NCBI GenBank assembly: GCA_963714125.1
Contig: OY970234.1
Span: 1,612,001 to 1,676,000, forward strand
Source of the DNA: CAWCAW01 sp963714125
GTDB lineage: Bacteria; Actinomycetota; Acidimicrobiia; Acidimicrobiales; UBA8190
Direction of reading: 5' to 3'
DNA: 64,000 nucleotides
In this document: in pieces, positions 24,739 to 32,760 of the stretch
Layout: every line of letters starts with the position of its first letter
Numbering within the stretch: the first letter of the stretch is position 1
Notes under the pieces: model-generated
Told to the model about the DNA's origin: nothing
Seen by the model: only the letters and a program-made list of their open reading frames with translations
Databases searched by the model: none
Translations under genes and position numbers: made by a program

Positions 24739-25563
24739 ATGACCGAAGCGGCGACCGACTCGGTGACGGACGCGGTGTCGCTGTCGGCTCCGGCCAAGTT
24801 GACGCTGTCGCTGCGCGTGACTGGGGTCCGCCCCGACGGATATCACGAGCTTGAGGCGGAGATGGTCACCGTCGACTTGGTCGACACATTGACTTTCGAG
24901 GCCGGCCACGAACTGGTCATGGTGGACGAGGTTGTCGGAGGTCTCGGGATCGCCGACATGCCTGGCACCGATGAGAACCTGGTGGCCCGAGCCTTGGCTC
25001 TGGTGGGGCGCCGCAGCGCGGTTCGACTCATCAAGCGCATTCCCTTGGGAGCCGGGCTGGGCGGTGGTTCGGCCGATGCCGCCGCCGTGCTGCGTTGGTC
25101 CGGCCGCACCGATGCGGCGCTGTCGATGCAGCTCGGATCCGACGTGCCGTTCTGCGTGGTGGGAGGGCGGGCGCGGGTGGGTGGATCGGGCGAGGCGGTC
25201 GAGGTGCTGCCCCACGAGGACCGGTCGTTCGTGTTGCTGGTGCCGCCGCTGGCGTCGAGCACGGCTGCGGTCTACCGGGCCTGGGACCAACGCCGTGGCC
25301 GGGCCGGAAACTCAGAGCAGTCGTCTCAGGACTTCGGCAACGATCTCGAAGCGGCCGCGCTCGACGTCACCCCCGCGTTGGCGGCGTGGCGCGATGCGCT
25401 GGAGGGCATCACCCGTTGTCGCCCGCGGTTGGCCGGCAGCGGTTCGACGTGGTTTGTTGAGGGCGATGCCAAGGACTTGGGTGTTGAGGGCCGACGCTCC
25501 GTGGAAGTCGATGGAGCCCGGGGGGCCCTGATAGGGGTGCGAACGGTGCCGGCAGGCGCCTGA
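24739..25563 (+). CDS. ispE: 4-diphosphocytidyl-2-C-methyl-D-erythritol kinase
   Basis: A 274-residue GHMP kinase of the non-mevalonate isoprenoid pathway. Motifs: LSAPAKLTLSLRVTGVRPDGYHELEAEM (substrate region, with PAKLTL and the DGYHEL motif), RIPLGAGLGGGSADAAAVL (ATP-binding GHMP loop) and GSDVPFCVVGGRARVGG. The last motif, LAGSGSTWFVEG, is motif III. It phosphorylates CDP-methylerythritol at O-2. ATG start 19 bases after rsmA. It converges on the bS22 gene, one base beyond its stop. Confidence 0.94.
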   Translation: MTEAATDSVTDAVSLSAPAKLTLSLRVTGVRPDGYHELEAEMVTVDLVDTLTFEAGHELVMVDEVVGGLGIADMPGTDENLVARALALVGRRSAVRLIKRIPLGAGLGGGSADAAAVLRWSGRTDAALSMQLGSDVPFCVVGGRARVGGSGEAVEVLPHEDRSFVLLVPPLASSTAAVYRAWDQRRGRAGNSEQSSQDFGNDLEAAALDVTPALAAWRDALEGITRCRPRLAGSGSTWFVEGDAKDLGVEGRRSVEVDGARGALIGVRTVPAGA

Positions 25564-25564
25564 C

Positions 25565-25666
25565 CTACTTGCCTGCCGCCCGTCGCTGCCAGCGGGTGGC
25601 CTTCAGCATCTTCTTATGCTTCTTCTTGCGCATCCGCTTGCGGCGCTTTTTGATCAGCGATCCCAT
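25565..25666 (-). CDS. bS22-like small ribosomal protein (AURKAIP1/COX24 domain, 33 residues)
   Basis: A 33-residue, strongly basic peptide beginning MGSLIKKRRKRMRKKKHKK, then LKATRWQRRAAGK. The opening MGS[VL]IKKRRKRM-KKKH is the pattern of the actinobacterial AURKAIP1/COX24-domain protein that mycobacterial ribosome structures named bS22. It should bind the 16S rRNA decoding region of the small subunit. The gene is on the minus strand between ispE and the VOC gene. With the bL37-like gene at 18.9 kb this gives two of the tiny mycobacterial-type ribosomal proteins in one window. Confidence 0.85.
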   Translation of the reverse strand: MGSLIKKRRKRMRKKKHKKMLKATRWQRRAAGK

Positions 25667-25751
25667 GTCGGGGCGCAGGTTAGCGGTCTTTGGGACCCGA
25701 CTGCCAAAGTAACCTCAGCTGGGAGGGGATACGGGCCCCCAAGGAGCCGTC

Positions 25752-26117
25752 ATGATCCACCGGTTAGTGGCAATCGATCACGTGCAGCTGGCCATGCCCC
25801 CCGGCGCCGAGGACGAAGCCGAGGCCTTCTACGCAGGCCTCCTCGGGCTGGAGCGACAGGAGAAACCACCGGTGTTGGCGGCCCGGGGCGGGTGCTGGTT
25901 CTCCAACGGCGCGGTGGCGCTGCACCTCGGGGTCGAGGCCGATTTCCGCCCCGCCCACAAAGCCCATCCCGCCGTCGTGGTCTCGGGCCTTGACGCCCTG
26001 TGCGGCGTCCTCGAGGGGGCGGGTCACGGTGTGCGATTCGACGACGAGATCCCCGGTGTCCGGCGCTGCTATGTCGACGACCCCTTCGGAAATCGCATCG
26101 AGCTCATCGAGGCGTGA
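25752..26117 (+). CDS. VOC-family (glyoxalase/dioxygenase-like) protein
   Basis: A 121-residue single vicinal-oxygen-chelate domain. It starts VAIDHVQLAMPPGAEDEAEAFYAGLLGLE (His metal ligand in the DHVQLA strand, then the FY-x-x-L-LGL helix), has CWFSNGAVALHLGVE in the middle and ends RRCYVDDPFGNRIELIEA with the Asp-Pro-x-G-N-x-I-E-L ending that supplies the last metal ligand (Glu). It could bind a metal and a small molecule; the reaction is not predictable. ATG with GGAG-like context (AAGGAGCC) seven bases upstream. The tRNA-Gln gene follows at 17 bases. Confidence 0.85.
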   Translation: MIHRLVAIDHVQLAMPPGAEDEAEAFYAGLLGLERQEKPPVLAARGGCWFSNGAVALHLGVEADFRPAHKAHPAVVVSGLDALCGVLEGAGHGVRFDDEIPGVRRCYVDDPFGNRIELIEA

Positions 26118-26134
26118 CAGAGTTACAGAGCCCT

Positions 26135-26210
26135 TGGCGGGTAGTTCAATCGGCAGAACGTCGGCCTTTGGAGCCGGATGTTGGAGGTTCGAGCCCTCCC
26201 CCGCCAGCCA
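26135..26210 (+). tRNA. tRNA-Gln (anticodon UUG)
   Basis: A full cloverleaf folds. Acceptor stem TGGCGGG pairs with CCCGCCA; D arm GTTC...GAAC; anticodon stem TCGGC/GCCGG (one T-G pair) with the 7-base loop CTTTGGA, giving anticodon TTG; T arm GGAGG-TTCGAGC-CCTCC. U1-A72 and G73 agree with known tRNA-Gln identity features. The CCA end is encoded (26208-26210). It decodes CAA and, by wobble, CAG. Confidence 0.93.
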
Positions 26211-26225
26211 AAGCGAGCCGTCGGT

Positions 26226-26747
26226 TCACCCCATGGTCTTCTGACCATCGAGGGCTTCGCGGATGATGTCGGCGTGGCCGGCGTGCTGGGATGACTCACC
26301 GATGATGTGCAGCAACACGGTGCGTGCCGACCAGCGAGCCCCGGGCTTGTACCAGGGTGCCTCGGGTAGCGGGTGCGACGCGTCTAACGATGGCAACGTG
26401 GCGACGAGGTCATCGGTGTGGCGGGCCACGGCGTCATAGGCCTCGACGAGGCTCGCCAGCGTTTCGTCGTCGCCCATGATGAAGCCCGCGGCGTGGCGCT
26501 GCATGCTGGTTTCGTCGAACCCGCCGATGGCTTTAGGGCCCCGCACGATGAACTCGGTCCAGCCCTTTTCGACGGCGGTGACGTGTTTGATGATGCCGCC
26601 CAGGCACAGGGCGCTGACGGTGGTGCGCTGGCGGGCCTGCTCGTCGGTCAGTCCCTGGACGGTGCGGCGCAGAAATGATCGACGCGTGTCCAACGTCTGC
26701 AAGATGTCGGAGCGTTCGTCGCCTGCGGTGGTGGGTTCTGGAGTCAT
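26226..26747 (-). CDS. DinB/DUF664-family protein
   Basis: A 173-residue four-helix-bundle protein of the DinB superfamily (DUF664 branch). ATG at 26745-26747 gives MTPEPTTAGDERSDI; a longer frame upstream is not needed. Metal-ligand candidates are His in GGIIKHVTAVEKGWTEF and the pair in ESSQHAGHADIIREALDG, which has the H-x-x-x-H spacing typical of this group. In Actinobacteria such proteins are often bacillithiol- or mycothiol-dependent S-transferases or DNA-damage-inducible proteins of unknown activity. It lies 26 bases downstream of the small Cys-rich protein gene and may be cotranscribed with it. Confidence 0.85.
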   Translation of the reverse strand: MTPEPTTAGDERSDILQTLDTRRSFLRRTVQGLTDEQARQRTTVSALCLGGIIKHVTAVEKGWTEFIVRGPKAIGGFDETSMQRHAAGFIMGDDETLASLVEAYDAVARHTDDLVATLPSLDASHPLPEAPWYKPGARWSARTVLLHIIGESSQHAGHADIIREALDGQKTMG

Positions 26748-26773
26748 GGCGCCCAAGGTAGCGCCGGGGTGTG

Positions 26774-27010
26774 TCAGTTCGAGGCGGGAAGGAGTCCGTC
26801 GGGGATGAAGTCCGGAGCCATGACGAGGCGCAGCCGCATGGCTTGGTCGCAGTGGCGGCACCGTGAGCCTCGCGGCGTGACCCGACAGGCCATGACACCG
26901 GCCAGGTGTGGGAGTTCGTAGCCGGCGCACTCGTTGCCGTCGAGCTCTTCAGAGCAGTAAGCGATCTCGCCGTCTCGATGCAAGACGAGGCATCCGTTGC
27001 ACATCACCAT
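26774..27010 (-). CDS. Small Cys-rich protein A, possible zinc-binding (78 residues)
   Basis: No known family recognised. The protein has six Cys in the order C-x2-C at the start (MCNGCLVLHRDG), then C in AYCSEE, C in ECAG, C in MACRV and a final CRHC. Conserved in its neighbour (27140-27340) are HRDG, AYC-EE, CAG, PH-x2-GV and ACRV, so the two are tandem paralogues. The Cys/His spacing could form one or two zinc sites. About 20 further residues (PDFIPDGLLPASN) are not shared. ATG at 27008-27010, or the second ATG at 27004, are both possible. The DinB-type gene follows. Confidence 0.6.
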   Translation of the reverse strand: MVMCNGCLVLHRDGEIAYCSEELDGNECAGYELPHLAGVMACRVTPRGSRCRHCDQAMRLRLVMAPDFIPDGLLPASN

Positions 27011-27123
27011 CTGGTCACCTCGTCCCCGTTCGCCCCACGGCGAATGCTCGTTAGTTGCTGCTGGGGAATCGGCGCTCTATGAGCTGCGGTGGAGCAAGCG
27101 ATGCACAACGGGTGCTCACCCAC
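27004..27123 (-). CDS. Possible tiny protein with CxxC-x4-H motif (39 residues)
   Basis: A short open frame starting at GTG that reads GEHPLCIACSTAAHRAPIP near the start. It lies between the two Cys-rich paralogues and its stop overlaps the start of protein A (the two share ATGGTGA). It carries a C-x2-C-x4-H motif, the same style of motif as its neighbours. There is no clear Shine-Dalgarno, and it is too short for codon statistics to help. It may be chance; it is listed because of its place and motif. Confidence 0.3.
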   Translation of the reverse strand: MGEHPLCIACSTAAHRAPIPQQQLTSIRRGANGDEVTRW

Positions 27124-27139
27124 AGTGACGGTGGTGGCG

Positions 27140-27340
27140 TCAAGGACGCGCCAGCTGAGAGGTGGTGAGCGGAACGGGGTTGCAGTGGGTGCAGGGATCG
27201 CGATGGGCGACGCGACAGGCGAGCACACCACGGTGATGGGGGCGGTCCTCGCCGGCGCACTGGTGACCCTCGTGCTCTTCGGTGCAATAGGCCACGGTGC
27301 CGTCTCGGTGGACGACCAGTTGGCCGGGGCAGCTCTTCAT
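27140..27340 (-). CDS. Small Cys-rich protein B, possible zinc-binding (66 residues)
   Basis: Tandem paralogue of the 78-residue protein at 26774-27010. Starting at ATG 27338-27340 it reads MKSCPGQLVVHRDGTVAYC, then EEHEGHQCAGEDRPH, GVLACRV and DPCTHC. Five Cys positions match the paralogue (C4, the AYC, CAG, ACRV and final C-x2-C block, with the first C-x2-C reduced to one Cys). The tail diverges after the final HC. I recognise no family; the pattern suggests a small zinc-ribbon-like fold. The strand is opposite to the tRNA gene and co-directional with protein A and the DinB-type gene. Confidence 0.55.
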   Translation of the reverse strand: MKSCPGQLVVHRDGTVAYCTEEHEGHQCAGEDRPHHRGVLACRVAHRDPCTHCNPVPLTTSQLARP

Positions 27341-27543
27341 TGGACTCGACCGCCTTACGTCATCGGAACGGGCGTGCCGTTGTCGTGACATCACCATCCG
27401 CACTCCGTTTGGAAGTTGTCGTTTTCGTTACGAGGTTCCTGTCCAGGTATCGGTTTCGTGCGTGGCGGTCTTGAGAGATTTCGCAACAGTTGCCCAACCT
27501 GAGCCGAGTGTCGCGGAGCGTGGTCTTGCTGCGAACGTTGTCG

Positions 27544-30500
27544 TCAGCGGAAGTCGCGCGACGGCGCCGTAGCAGGCAGGCCGAGGTCGAGGGGGGAGAT
27601 CTTCTCGGCCACCACGCTCGCCACTCCGTCGACTCGTTCCAGGCGTCCCCGCACCAACAAGGCAGGAGATGACCGGGCGCTGTCGCGCCAGCGTTGCCAC
27701 GCCCCTGGCGAGCAGATGACGTTGACCATGCCCGTCTCGTCCTCGAGGTTCAAGAACACCGTCCCCTTGGCCGTCTCGGGGCGCTGGCGGTGGGTGACCA
27801 CCCCACCGACGAGCACCTTGGCATCGGTCTCGGCGCCAAGGAGGCGACCGGCGGGGATGACACCCAAGGCGTCGAGACGGGCTCGGGCGAGTTCCACCGC
27901 ACTCGTGCTCACGGCGATCCCCGTGGCCCACATGTCGGCCTCGGCCACCTCGAGCGCCGAGAGCTCGGGCAGTTCGGGGGGATCTTCCCCGGTGATAAGC
28001 CCGGGCAGGCGATCGGCGGTGCCCTGGGCCAGGGGGCCGGCGGCCCACAACGCGGCCCGTCGGCTCGCCGCCCCGTTGCTACCCGGGACCCGTGGCGCGG
28101 TGATGGGCAGAGCGCCGTCTCGGGAGGCAAGACCCTCCAGGGCGTTGGCGGTGGCCAAGGCTTCGAGGTGTTGACGTCCCACCCCGGCCCGACGCACAAG
28201 GTCCTCCACTGATGCGTAGGGGCGCCCGGCACTGATGCGCTGCGCCACGTGGTCACCGACGACGCGCACGGCCCCGATTCCCAGTCGAATAGCCGGTTGG
28301 CGACTCGGGGCGCCGATGGGGCCGCCGGCCGGACCCTCGATTCCCCATTCCAAAGAGGCCTCGACGTCGGAGTCGTCTACGTGGGGGCCGTGCACGGTGA
28401 CCCCGTGACGGCGGGCGTCGGCCACCAAGGAATCCGGTGACCAGAACCCCATGGGCTGGGCGTTGAGCAGGGCGGCGCCGAAGGCAGCCGGATAGTGCAG
28501 CTTCAACCAGGCGCTCGAGTACACCAGGTAGGCGAAGGACACGGCGTGGCTCTCGGGGAACCCGAAGTGGGCGAAGGCGGCCAGCTTGTCCACGATTTCA
28601 TCGGCCACCGCCCCGGTGATGCCGCGCTCGGCCATACCGGCATAGAGACGATCCGACAGCTTGGCCATGCGCTCCCCCGAGCGTTTTGACCCCATGGCTT
28701 GGCGCAGCTCGTCGGATTCGGCGGCGCTGAACCCGGCCCCGTCGATGGCGATCTGCATGAGCTGTTCTTGGAACAGCGGCACCCCGAGCGTCTTGTGCAG
28801 GGCGCGTTCGAGCAGCGGGTGCGGAGGAGCCGGGTCTTCGAGACCTTGGCGGCGACGGATGTAGGGATGGACCGCCCCTCCTTGGATGGGACCGGGGCGG
28901 ATGATGGCCACTTCCACCACCAAGTCGGAGAAACAGCGAGGCGCGATGCGCGGCAAGGTGGCCATCTGGGCTCGGCTCTCCACCTGAAATACGCCGACGG
29001 TGTCGGCCCGGCACAACATGTCGTAGACGGCGTCTTCTTGTGCCAGGGCGGCCAGATCGACGTCGATGCCGTGAGTGGCGCGCACGAGGTCCACGGCCCG
29101 GTGCAAGGCGTCGAGCATCCCCAGTCCGAGAAGATCGAACTTCACCAGTCCCACCGCCGCACAGTCGTCTTTGTCCCACTGCAAGGCGGTGCGTCCGGGA
29201 TGACGCGCCCACTCCACCGGGCACACTTCGACGACGGGACGGTCGCAGATGACCATGCCGCCCGAATGCAGACCCAGATGGCGCGGGAAATCGAGCACGG
29301 CGGTGGCCAGTTCCACTACATCGTCGGGTATGGCGCGCTGGCCGTCGATGTGATCACCGCGGTCGATGGCCTTGGCCCAGCTCTCCACGTGGTCGATGTC
29401 ATGACCGAGGGCCTTGCCCACGTCGCGAATGGCTGAACGAGGTCGGTAGGTGATGACGTTGGCCACCTGGGCGGCGTGCAGACGGCCGTAGCGCTCGAAG
29501 ACATAAGCGATGACCTCCTCGCGTCGGCCCGCTTCGATGTCGACGTCGATGTCGGGGGGGCCGTCGCGTTCGGGGGACAAGAACCGTTCGAAGAGCAGAC
29601 CGAGGGCCACGGCATCAGCGCGGGTGATGCCCAACGCGAAGCACACCGCCGAGTTGGCCGCCGAGCCCCGTCCTTGGCAGTAGATGTCGTTGCGTCGGCA
29701 GAACTCGACGATGTCCCACACGATGAGGAAGTAGCCGGCGAAGCCGAGCGTGCCGATCACCTCGAGCTCGCGGTCGAGCTGGGCCCAGGCTCCCCGGACG
29801 CGCTCGTCGTGGCGATTTCCATAGCGCCGAATGGCACCTTGGCGTACCAGCTCGGCCAGCCAGCTCTGTTCGTCATGGCCGCCGGGCACGGGAAAGTCGG
29901 GCAGGCCCGGGGCCACCAGGCGCAGATCGAAGGCGCACGCTTGTCCTAACGCGGCGGCGGTCTCCACCGCCCCCGGCCAGCGGGCGAAGCGGCGTTGCTG
30001 GTCGGCCCCCGAGCGCAGACAAGCGGTGGCGGCGCCCGGCAACCACCCCTCGAGCTCCGATAGCGGCCGCCGGGCCCGCACGGCGGCCAGGGTGGTAGCC
30101 AACCGCCACCGGCGCGCCGTGGCGTAATGGACGTTGTTGGTGGCCACCACCTCGAGGCCACTGGTGATGGCCATATGGGCCAAGGCGTCGTTGCGGGCGG
30201 TGTCGGTGGGGTCGCCGTGGTCCCACAGCTCCACCGCCACGTTGTCGGCACCGAAGACGGCGCGCAGCTCGTGCAGCGCCACCGTGGCGGCGGCCGGCCC
30301 GGCCTGGGTGAGGGCGGTGGGCACGGCCCCCTTGCGGCACCCGGTCAGCACCAGCCAGTGGCCGCCATGCGCTGCTGCCAGGTCTTCGAGGACACAGCTC
30401 GGCTTGCCCTTTTCACCCCCGGCCAGATGGGCGTGGGCGATGGCCCGGCTGAGCCGGGCGTAGCCCTCGGGGTCGCGCGCCAGGATCACCAGGTGGGCGC

Positions 30501-30756
30501 CGGCCGGGTCCGGCGCCCCGGTGCGGGGGGTGCCGGCCAAGGTGAGCTCGGCCCCGAACACCGCCGGCAGGCCGAGCACCCCGGCGGCCCGAGCGAAGCG
30601 GACCACGCCGTACAGGCCGTCGTGGTCGGTAAGGGCCAGGGCTTCGAGGCCGAGGCGGGCGGCGGTATCCACCAGCTCCTCGGGGTGCGACGCCCCGTCC
30701 AAGAAGCTGAAGTTGGAGTGGCAGTGCAACTCGGCATAGGGGGTAGGCGACGCCAT
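27544..30756 (-). CDS. dnaE2: Error-prone DNA polymerase DnaE2
   Basis: A 1070-residue C-family polymerase. The N-terminal PHP domain starts YAELHCHSNFSFLDGASHPEELV and has ALALTDHDGLYGVVRF. The polymerase core has YCQGRGSAANSAVCFALGITRADAV and the catalytic PDIDVDIEAGRREEVIAYV; later QWDKDDCAAVGLVKFDLLGL and HLGLHSGGMVICDRPV. The C-terminal OB domain has VVTHRQRPETAKGTVFLNLED, typical of DnaE2. It performs mutagenic translesion synthesis in the SOS response with ImuA' and ImuB. ATG at 30754-30756 shares one base with the imuB stop (TGATG), so the two are translationally coupled. The operon is imuA'-imuB-dnaE2. Confidence 0.95.
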   Translation of the reverse strand: MASPTPYAELHCHSNFSFLDGASHPEELVDTAARLGLEALALTDHDGLYGVVRFARAAGVLGLPAVFGAELTLAGTPRTGAPDPAGAHLVILARDPEGYARLSRAIAHAHLAGGEKGKPSCVLEDLAAAHGGHWLVLTGCRKGAVPTALTQAGPAAATVALHELRAVFGADNVAVELWDHGDPTDTARNDALAHMAITSGLEVVATNNVHYATARRWRLATTLAAVRARRPLSELEGWLPGAATACLRSGADQQRRFARWPGAVETAAALGQACAFDLRLVAPGLPDFPVPGGHDEQSWLAELVRQGAIRRYGNRHDERVRGAWAQLDRELEVIGTLGFAGYFLIVWDIVEFCRRNDIYCQGRGSAANSAVCFALGITRADAVALGLLFERFLSPERDGPPDIDVDIEAGRREEVIAYVFERYGRLHAAQVANVITYRPRSAIRDVGKALGHDIDHVESWAKAIDRGDHIDGQRAIPDDVVELATAVLDFPRHLGLHSGGMVICDRPVVEVCPVEWARHPGRTALQWDKDDCAAVGLVKFDLLGLGMLDALHRAVDLVRATHGIDVDLAALAQEDAVYDMLCRADTVGVFQVESRAQMATLPRIAPRCFSDLVVEVAIIRPGPIQGGAVHPYIRRRQGLEDPAPPHPLLERALHKTLGVPLFQEQLMQIAIDGAGFSAAESDELRQAMGSKRSGERMAKLSDRLYAGMAERGITGAVADEIVDKLAAFAHFGFPESHAVSFAYLVYSSAWLKLHYPAAFGAALLNAQPMGFWSPDSLVADARRHGVTVHGPHVDDSDVEASLEWGIEGPAGGPIGAPSRQPAIRLGIGAVRVVGDHVAQRISAGRPYASVEDLVRRAGVGRQHLEALATANALEGLASRDGALPITAPRVPGSNGAASRRAALWAAGPLAQGTADRLPGLITGEDPPELPELSALEVAEADMWATGIAVSTSAVELARARLDALGVIPAGRLLGAETDAKVLVGGVVTHRQRPETAKGTVFLNLEDETGMVNVICSPGAWQRWRDSARSSPALLVRGRLERVDGVASVVAEKISPLDLGLPATAPSRDFR

Positions 30757-31967
30757 CAGTCGTATGTCCCTTCCACCCACCAGCGCCCTTGCTCTCGGGC
30801 CAGCAAATGCGCCCCGGAGGCGGTGACCACCTGTATGCGAGCCAGACGGCGCCGACTCGGAGCCGACCACCACCGCTCATCGGCCGGCCAGGGTCCGGCC
30901 CATCCGACCACCTCGGCCCACGCGCCGCCGTCGACCGAGAGCCGGACGGGCCGGGCGCTGGCTGTTCCCCCGGCGGTGACCCCGACGGGGTGGTCGCCGT
31001 CATCGACGAGGAGGGCGGGCACAGCCCCGGTGGCCACCACGACAGGAGCCGGTGCGGGGACTCGGCCCGGCCACGGCGGGCCGGCCGCCCGGTACTTGGC
31101 ATCGAAGCGGCCCCCGTCGCCGGTGGTGCTCGCTGCCGTCCAAGGCACGAGGCGGGCGCGTTCGGCCGGCCCCCGGCCCCCTTGCAGTCGGCCCTGCTGC
31201 ACCGCTTCGGGGCCGAGGATCTCCGCCGCCCGCGCCAGTGCCCGTGCCGCCCGAGCCTCGACGGCCGCCGAGCCGCCCCAGAACCCCGGTTGGTGCTGAT
31301 GGCCGGCCGCCTGCTCTGGCTCTTGTGGCCAGGGATTCTTTCCCCGAGACGTCGGGTTTTTCCGGCCCCGGGAGCTTTGGCCTCGGCCTCGGCCCCGGCC
31401 GCTCGGGCCTCGAGAGGTGGGGCGCAATCCGGGGAGGTCGTCCCGGGTTCCCCGGGCCACCTGGTGGCAGAGGGCTCCGTCGGTGCCGAAGCGGGCCAGT
31501 ACGTGGTGGGCCGGCAAGGCGGCGAAGGCACCCAAGGACCGGATCCCCAGCCGGTACAGAAGATCGGCCAGCTCAGGGCGCTCCAGCACGGCCAGTGGCC
31601 AGGCGCCCAGGAAGTCGGGACTCGCTCCCGGCGCCACCACCAGGGGTTCTTTCACCGCGTTGCGAGCCGCCAACAGGGCCGCCAGCAGGCCGTCGGCCAC
31701 GCCTACCTGGACCCGCACCCCGGTCCCTCCGACGGGGTTCTTCACCTCGCCGAAGGATCCGGCCACCAACCCCGCCAACGCTTCGTCACCGCCGAAGTAG
31801 CGCGACGGCCCCCGGGTCGACAGTGCGCACACGCCCGGCCGGACGATGTCCACGCCCGGGGAGAACCGCCCCAAGGTTTCTGCCACCGCAACACCGGCTC
31901 GGGCCTCACGGCCGTGTTCGTGCTCCTGGCAGAGGTCGGGGCACCACACGACGAGCAGCCGCTGCAT
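30756..31967 (-). CDS. imuB: ImuB-like mutasome hub protein, compact form
   Basis: A 403-residue protein against about 520 in typical actinobacterial ImuB. It starts RLLVVWCPDLCQEHEHGREA, but then jumps to SPGVDIVRPGVCALSTRGPSRYFGG; roughly 50-60 residues of the palm-like start, including the region with ACSxAAR, are missing. After LARFGTDGALCHQVARGTRDDLPGLRP the little-finger-like domain is missing and replaced by an Arg/Gly/Pro-rich linker (residues about 183-222). Then QPGFWGG (about residue 226), corresponding to the QLxLWG clamp-binding motif of the family, and the C-terminal part (EILGPEAV, LQGGRGPAERARLVPW, WWAGPWP-like WAGPWPADERWW, ending WWVEGTYD) are retained. No missing pieces are found in other frames, so this is a genuine reduced form. 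Confidence 0.85.
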   Translation of the reverse strand: MQRLLVVWCPDLCQEHEHGREARAGVAVAETLGRFSPGVDIVRPGVCALSTRGPSRYFGGDEALAGLVAGSFGEVKNPVGGTGVRVQVGVADGLLAALLAARNAVKEPLVVAPGASPDFLGAWPLAVLERPELADLLYRLGIRSLGAFAALPAHHVLARFGTDGALCHQVARGTRDDLPGLRPTSRGPSGRGRGRGQSSRGRKNPTSRGKNPWPQEPEQAAGHQHQPGFWGGSAAVEARAARALARAAEILGPEAVQQGRLQGGRGPAERARLVPWTAASTTGDGGRFDAKYRAAGPPWPGRVPAPAPVVVATGAVPALLVDDGDHPVGVTAGGTASARPVRLSVDGGAWAEVVGWAGPWPADERWWSAPSRRRLARIQVVTASGAHLLAREQGRWWVEGTYD

Positions 31968-31994
31968 CTCGTACTCCTTTATCTCTGTGTCTCT

Positions 31995-32747
31995 TTATCT
32001 CTGGGTGTCTCCGTCGCCGGCTGGAGCCAGCGCCCCCGTGGACGAGGGCAACCACATCGCCACTCGCACCGGTCGCACCGCAGCCCGCCGACCGGTGCCG
32101 CACAGCTCCACCCGGCGACCCTGCAGGTACCCGTGGCCTTCGTCCACCCCCCACCAAGAGCCGCTTTCCACCACCAGGCCCACGTCGGGGCCCTCTGGCC
32201 ATCGCCCCAACCCCTTGACCAGGGTGATCAGCACGCTTCGTCGTTCGCGGGCCCGCGCCGCCAAGCGTCGGGCCACCCCCGGACGCACTGGCCCCGGCGG
32301 CTGCACCACCACCACGTCCATGCCGTCGAGCAAGGCGGCCGCCACCTCGGCCCACCGGGGCCCGGGGTGAGGGACGAGAGCCAAGCGCTCGAGGTCGACC
32401 CCGAGTTCAGCGATAGCCACCACCCCGGGGTCGGCCGTGCCCACCGCCGCGCACCAGGACCCGGTGTCGGTGGCGGCCGCCAGCAAGGCGAAGGCCAATG
32501 TGGTGGTGCCGTCGGCGGTCGGGGAGATGCCGGCGCCAGTGCCGACGACAGCCCCCACCGACACCACGGTCCCTCGTTGCAAGCCACCGCCGGGAAGTAA
32601 AGGGGCGAGTACCGGCAACACGGGGAGGAGCTGGTCTTGGGACCGAGACGTCGGACGGGCCCGGGCCAGGAGATCGGCTTCGAGGTGCCCCGAGCCGACC
32701 GGACGTTTTCCTCCCACCAGACGTGCAGCAGGAGCGGGAGCGGCCAT
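31995..32747 (-). CDS. ImuA'-like accessory protein of the mutasome
   Basis: A 250-residue RecA/SulA-fold-like protein in the position of imuA' in actinobacterial imuA'-imuB-dnaE2 operons. It has RGTVVSVGAVVGTGAGISPTADG, a degenerate P-loop-like region, then TTTLAFALLAAATDTGSWC, the VDLERLALVPHPGPRWAEV block and DVVVVQPPGPVRPGVARRLAARARERRSVLI, all typical of ImuA-type proteins. ImuA' helps ImuB and DnaE2 in damage tolerance. ATG at 32745-32747 was chosen; a GTG three codons upstream is an alternative. The LexA box lies 13 bases before the ATG. imuB starts 27 bases downstream. Confidence 0.85.
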   Translation of the reverse strand: MAAPAPAARLVGGKRPVGSGHLEADLLARARPTSRSQDQLLPVLPVLAPLLPGGGLQRGTVVSVGAVVGTGAGISPTADGTTTLAFALLAAATDTGSWCAAVGTADPGVVAIAELGVDLERLALVPHPGPRWAEVAAALLDGMDVVVVQPPGPVRPGVARRLAARARERRSVLITLVKGLGRWPEGPDVGLVVESGSWWGVDEGHGYLQGRRVELCGTGRRAAVRPVRVAMWLPSSTGALAPAGDGDTQR

Positions 32748-32760
32748 GGTGGGCACAGTA

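Noticed and set aside
27051..27388. Other overlapping frames around the small Cys-rich genes, including a 99-codon plus-strand frame
   Set aside because: They lack Cys/His patterns or paralogues, whereas the minus-strand frames share a conserved core.
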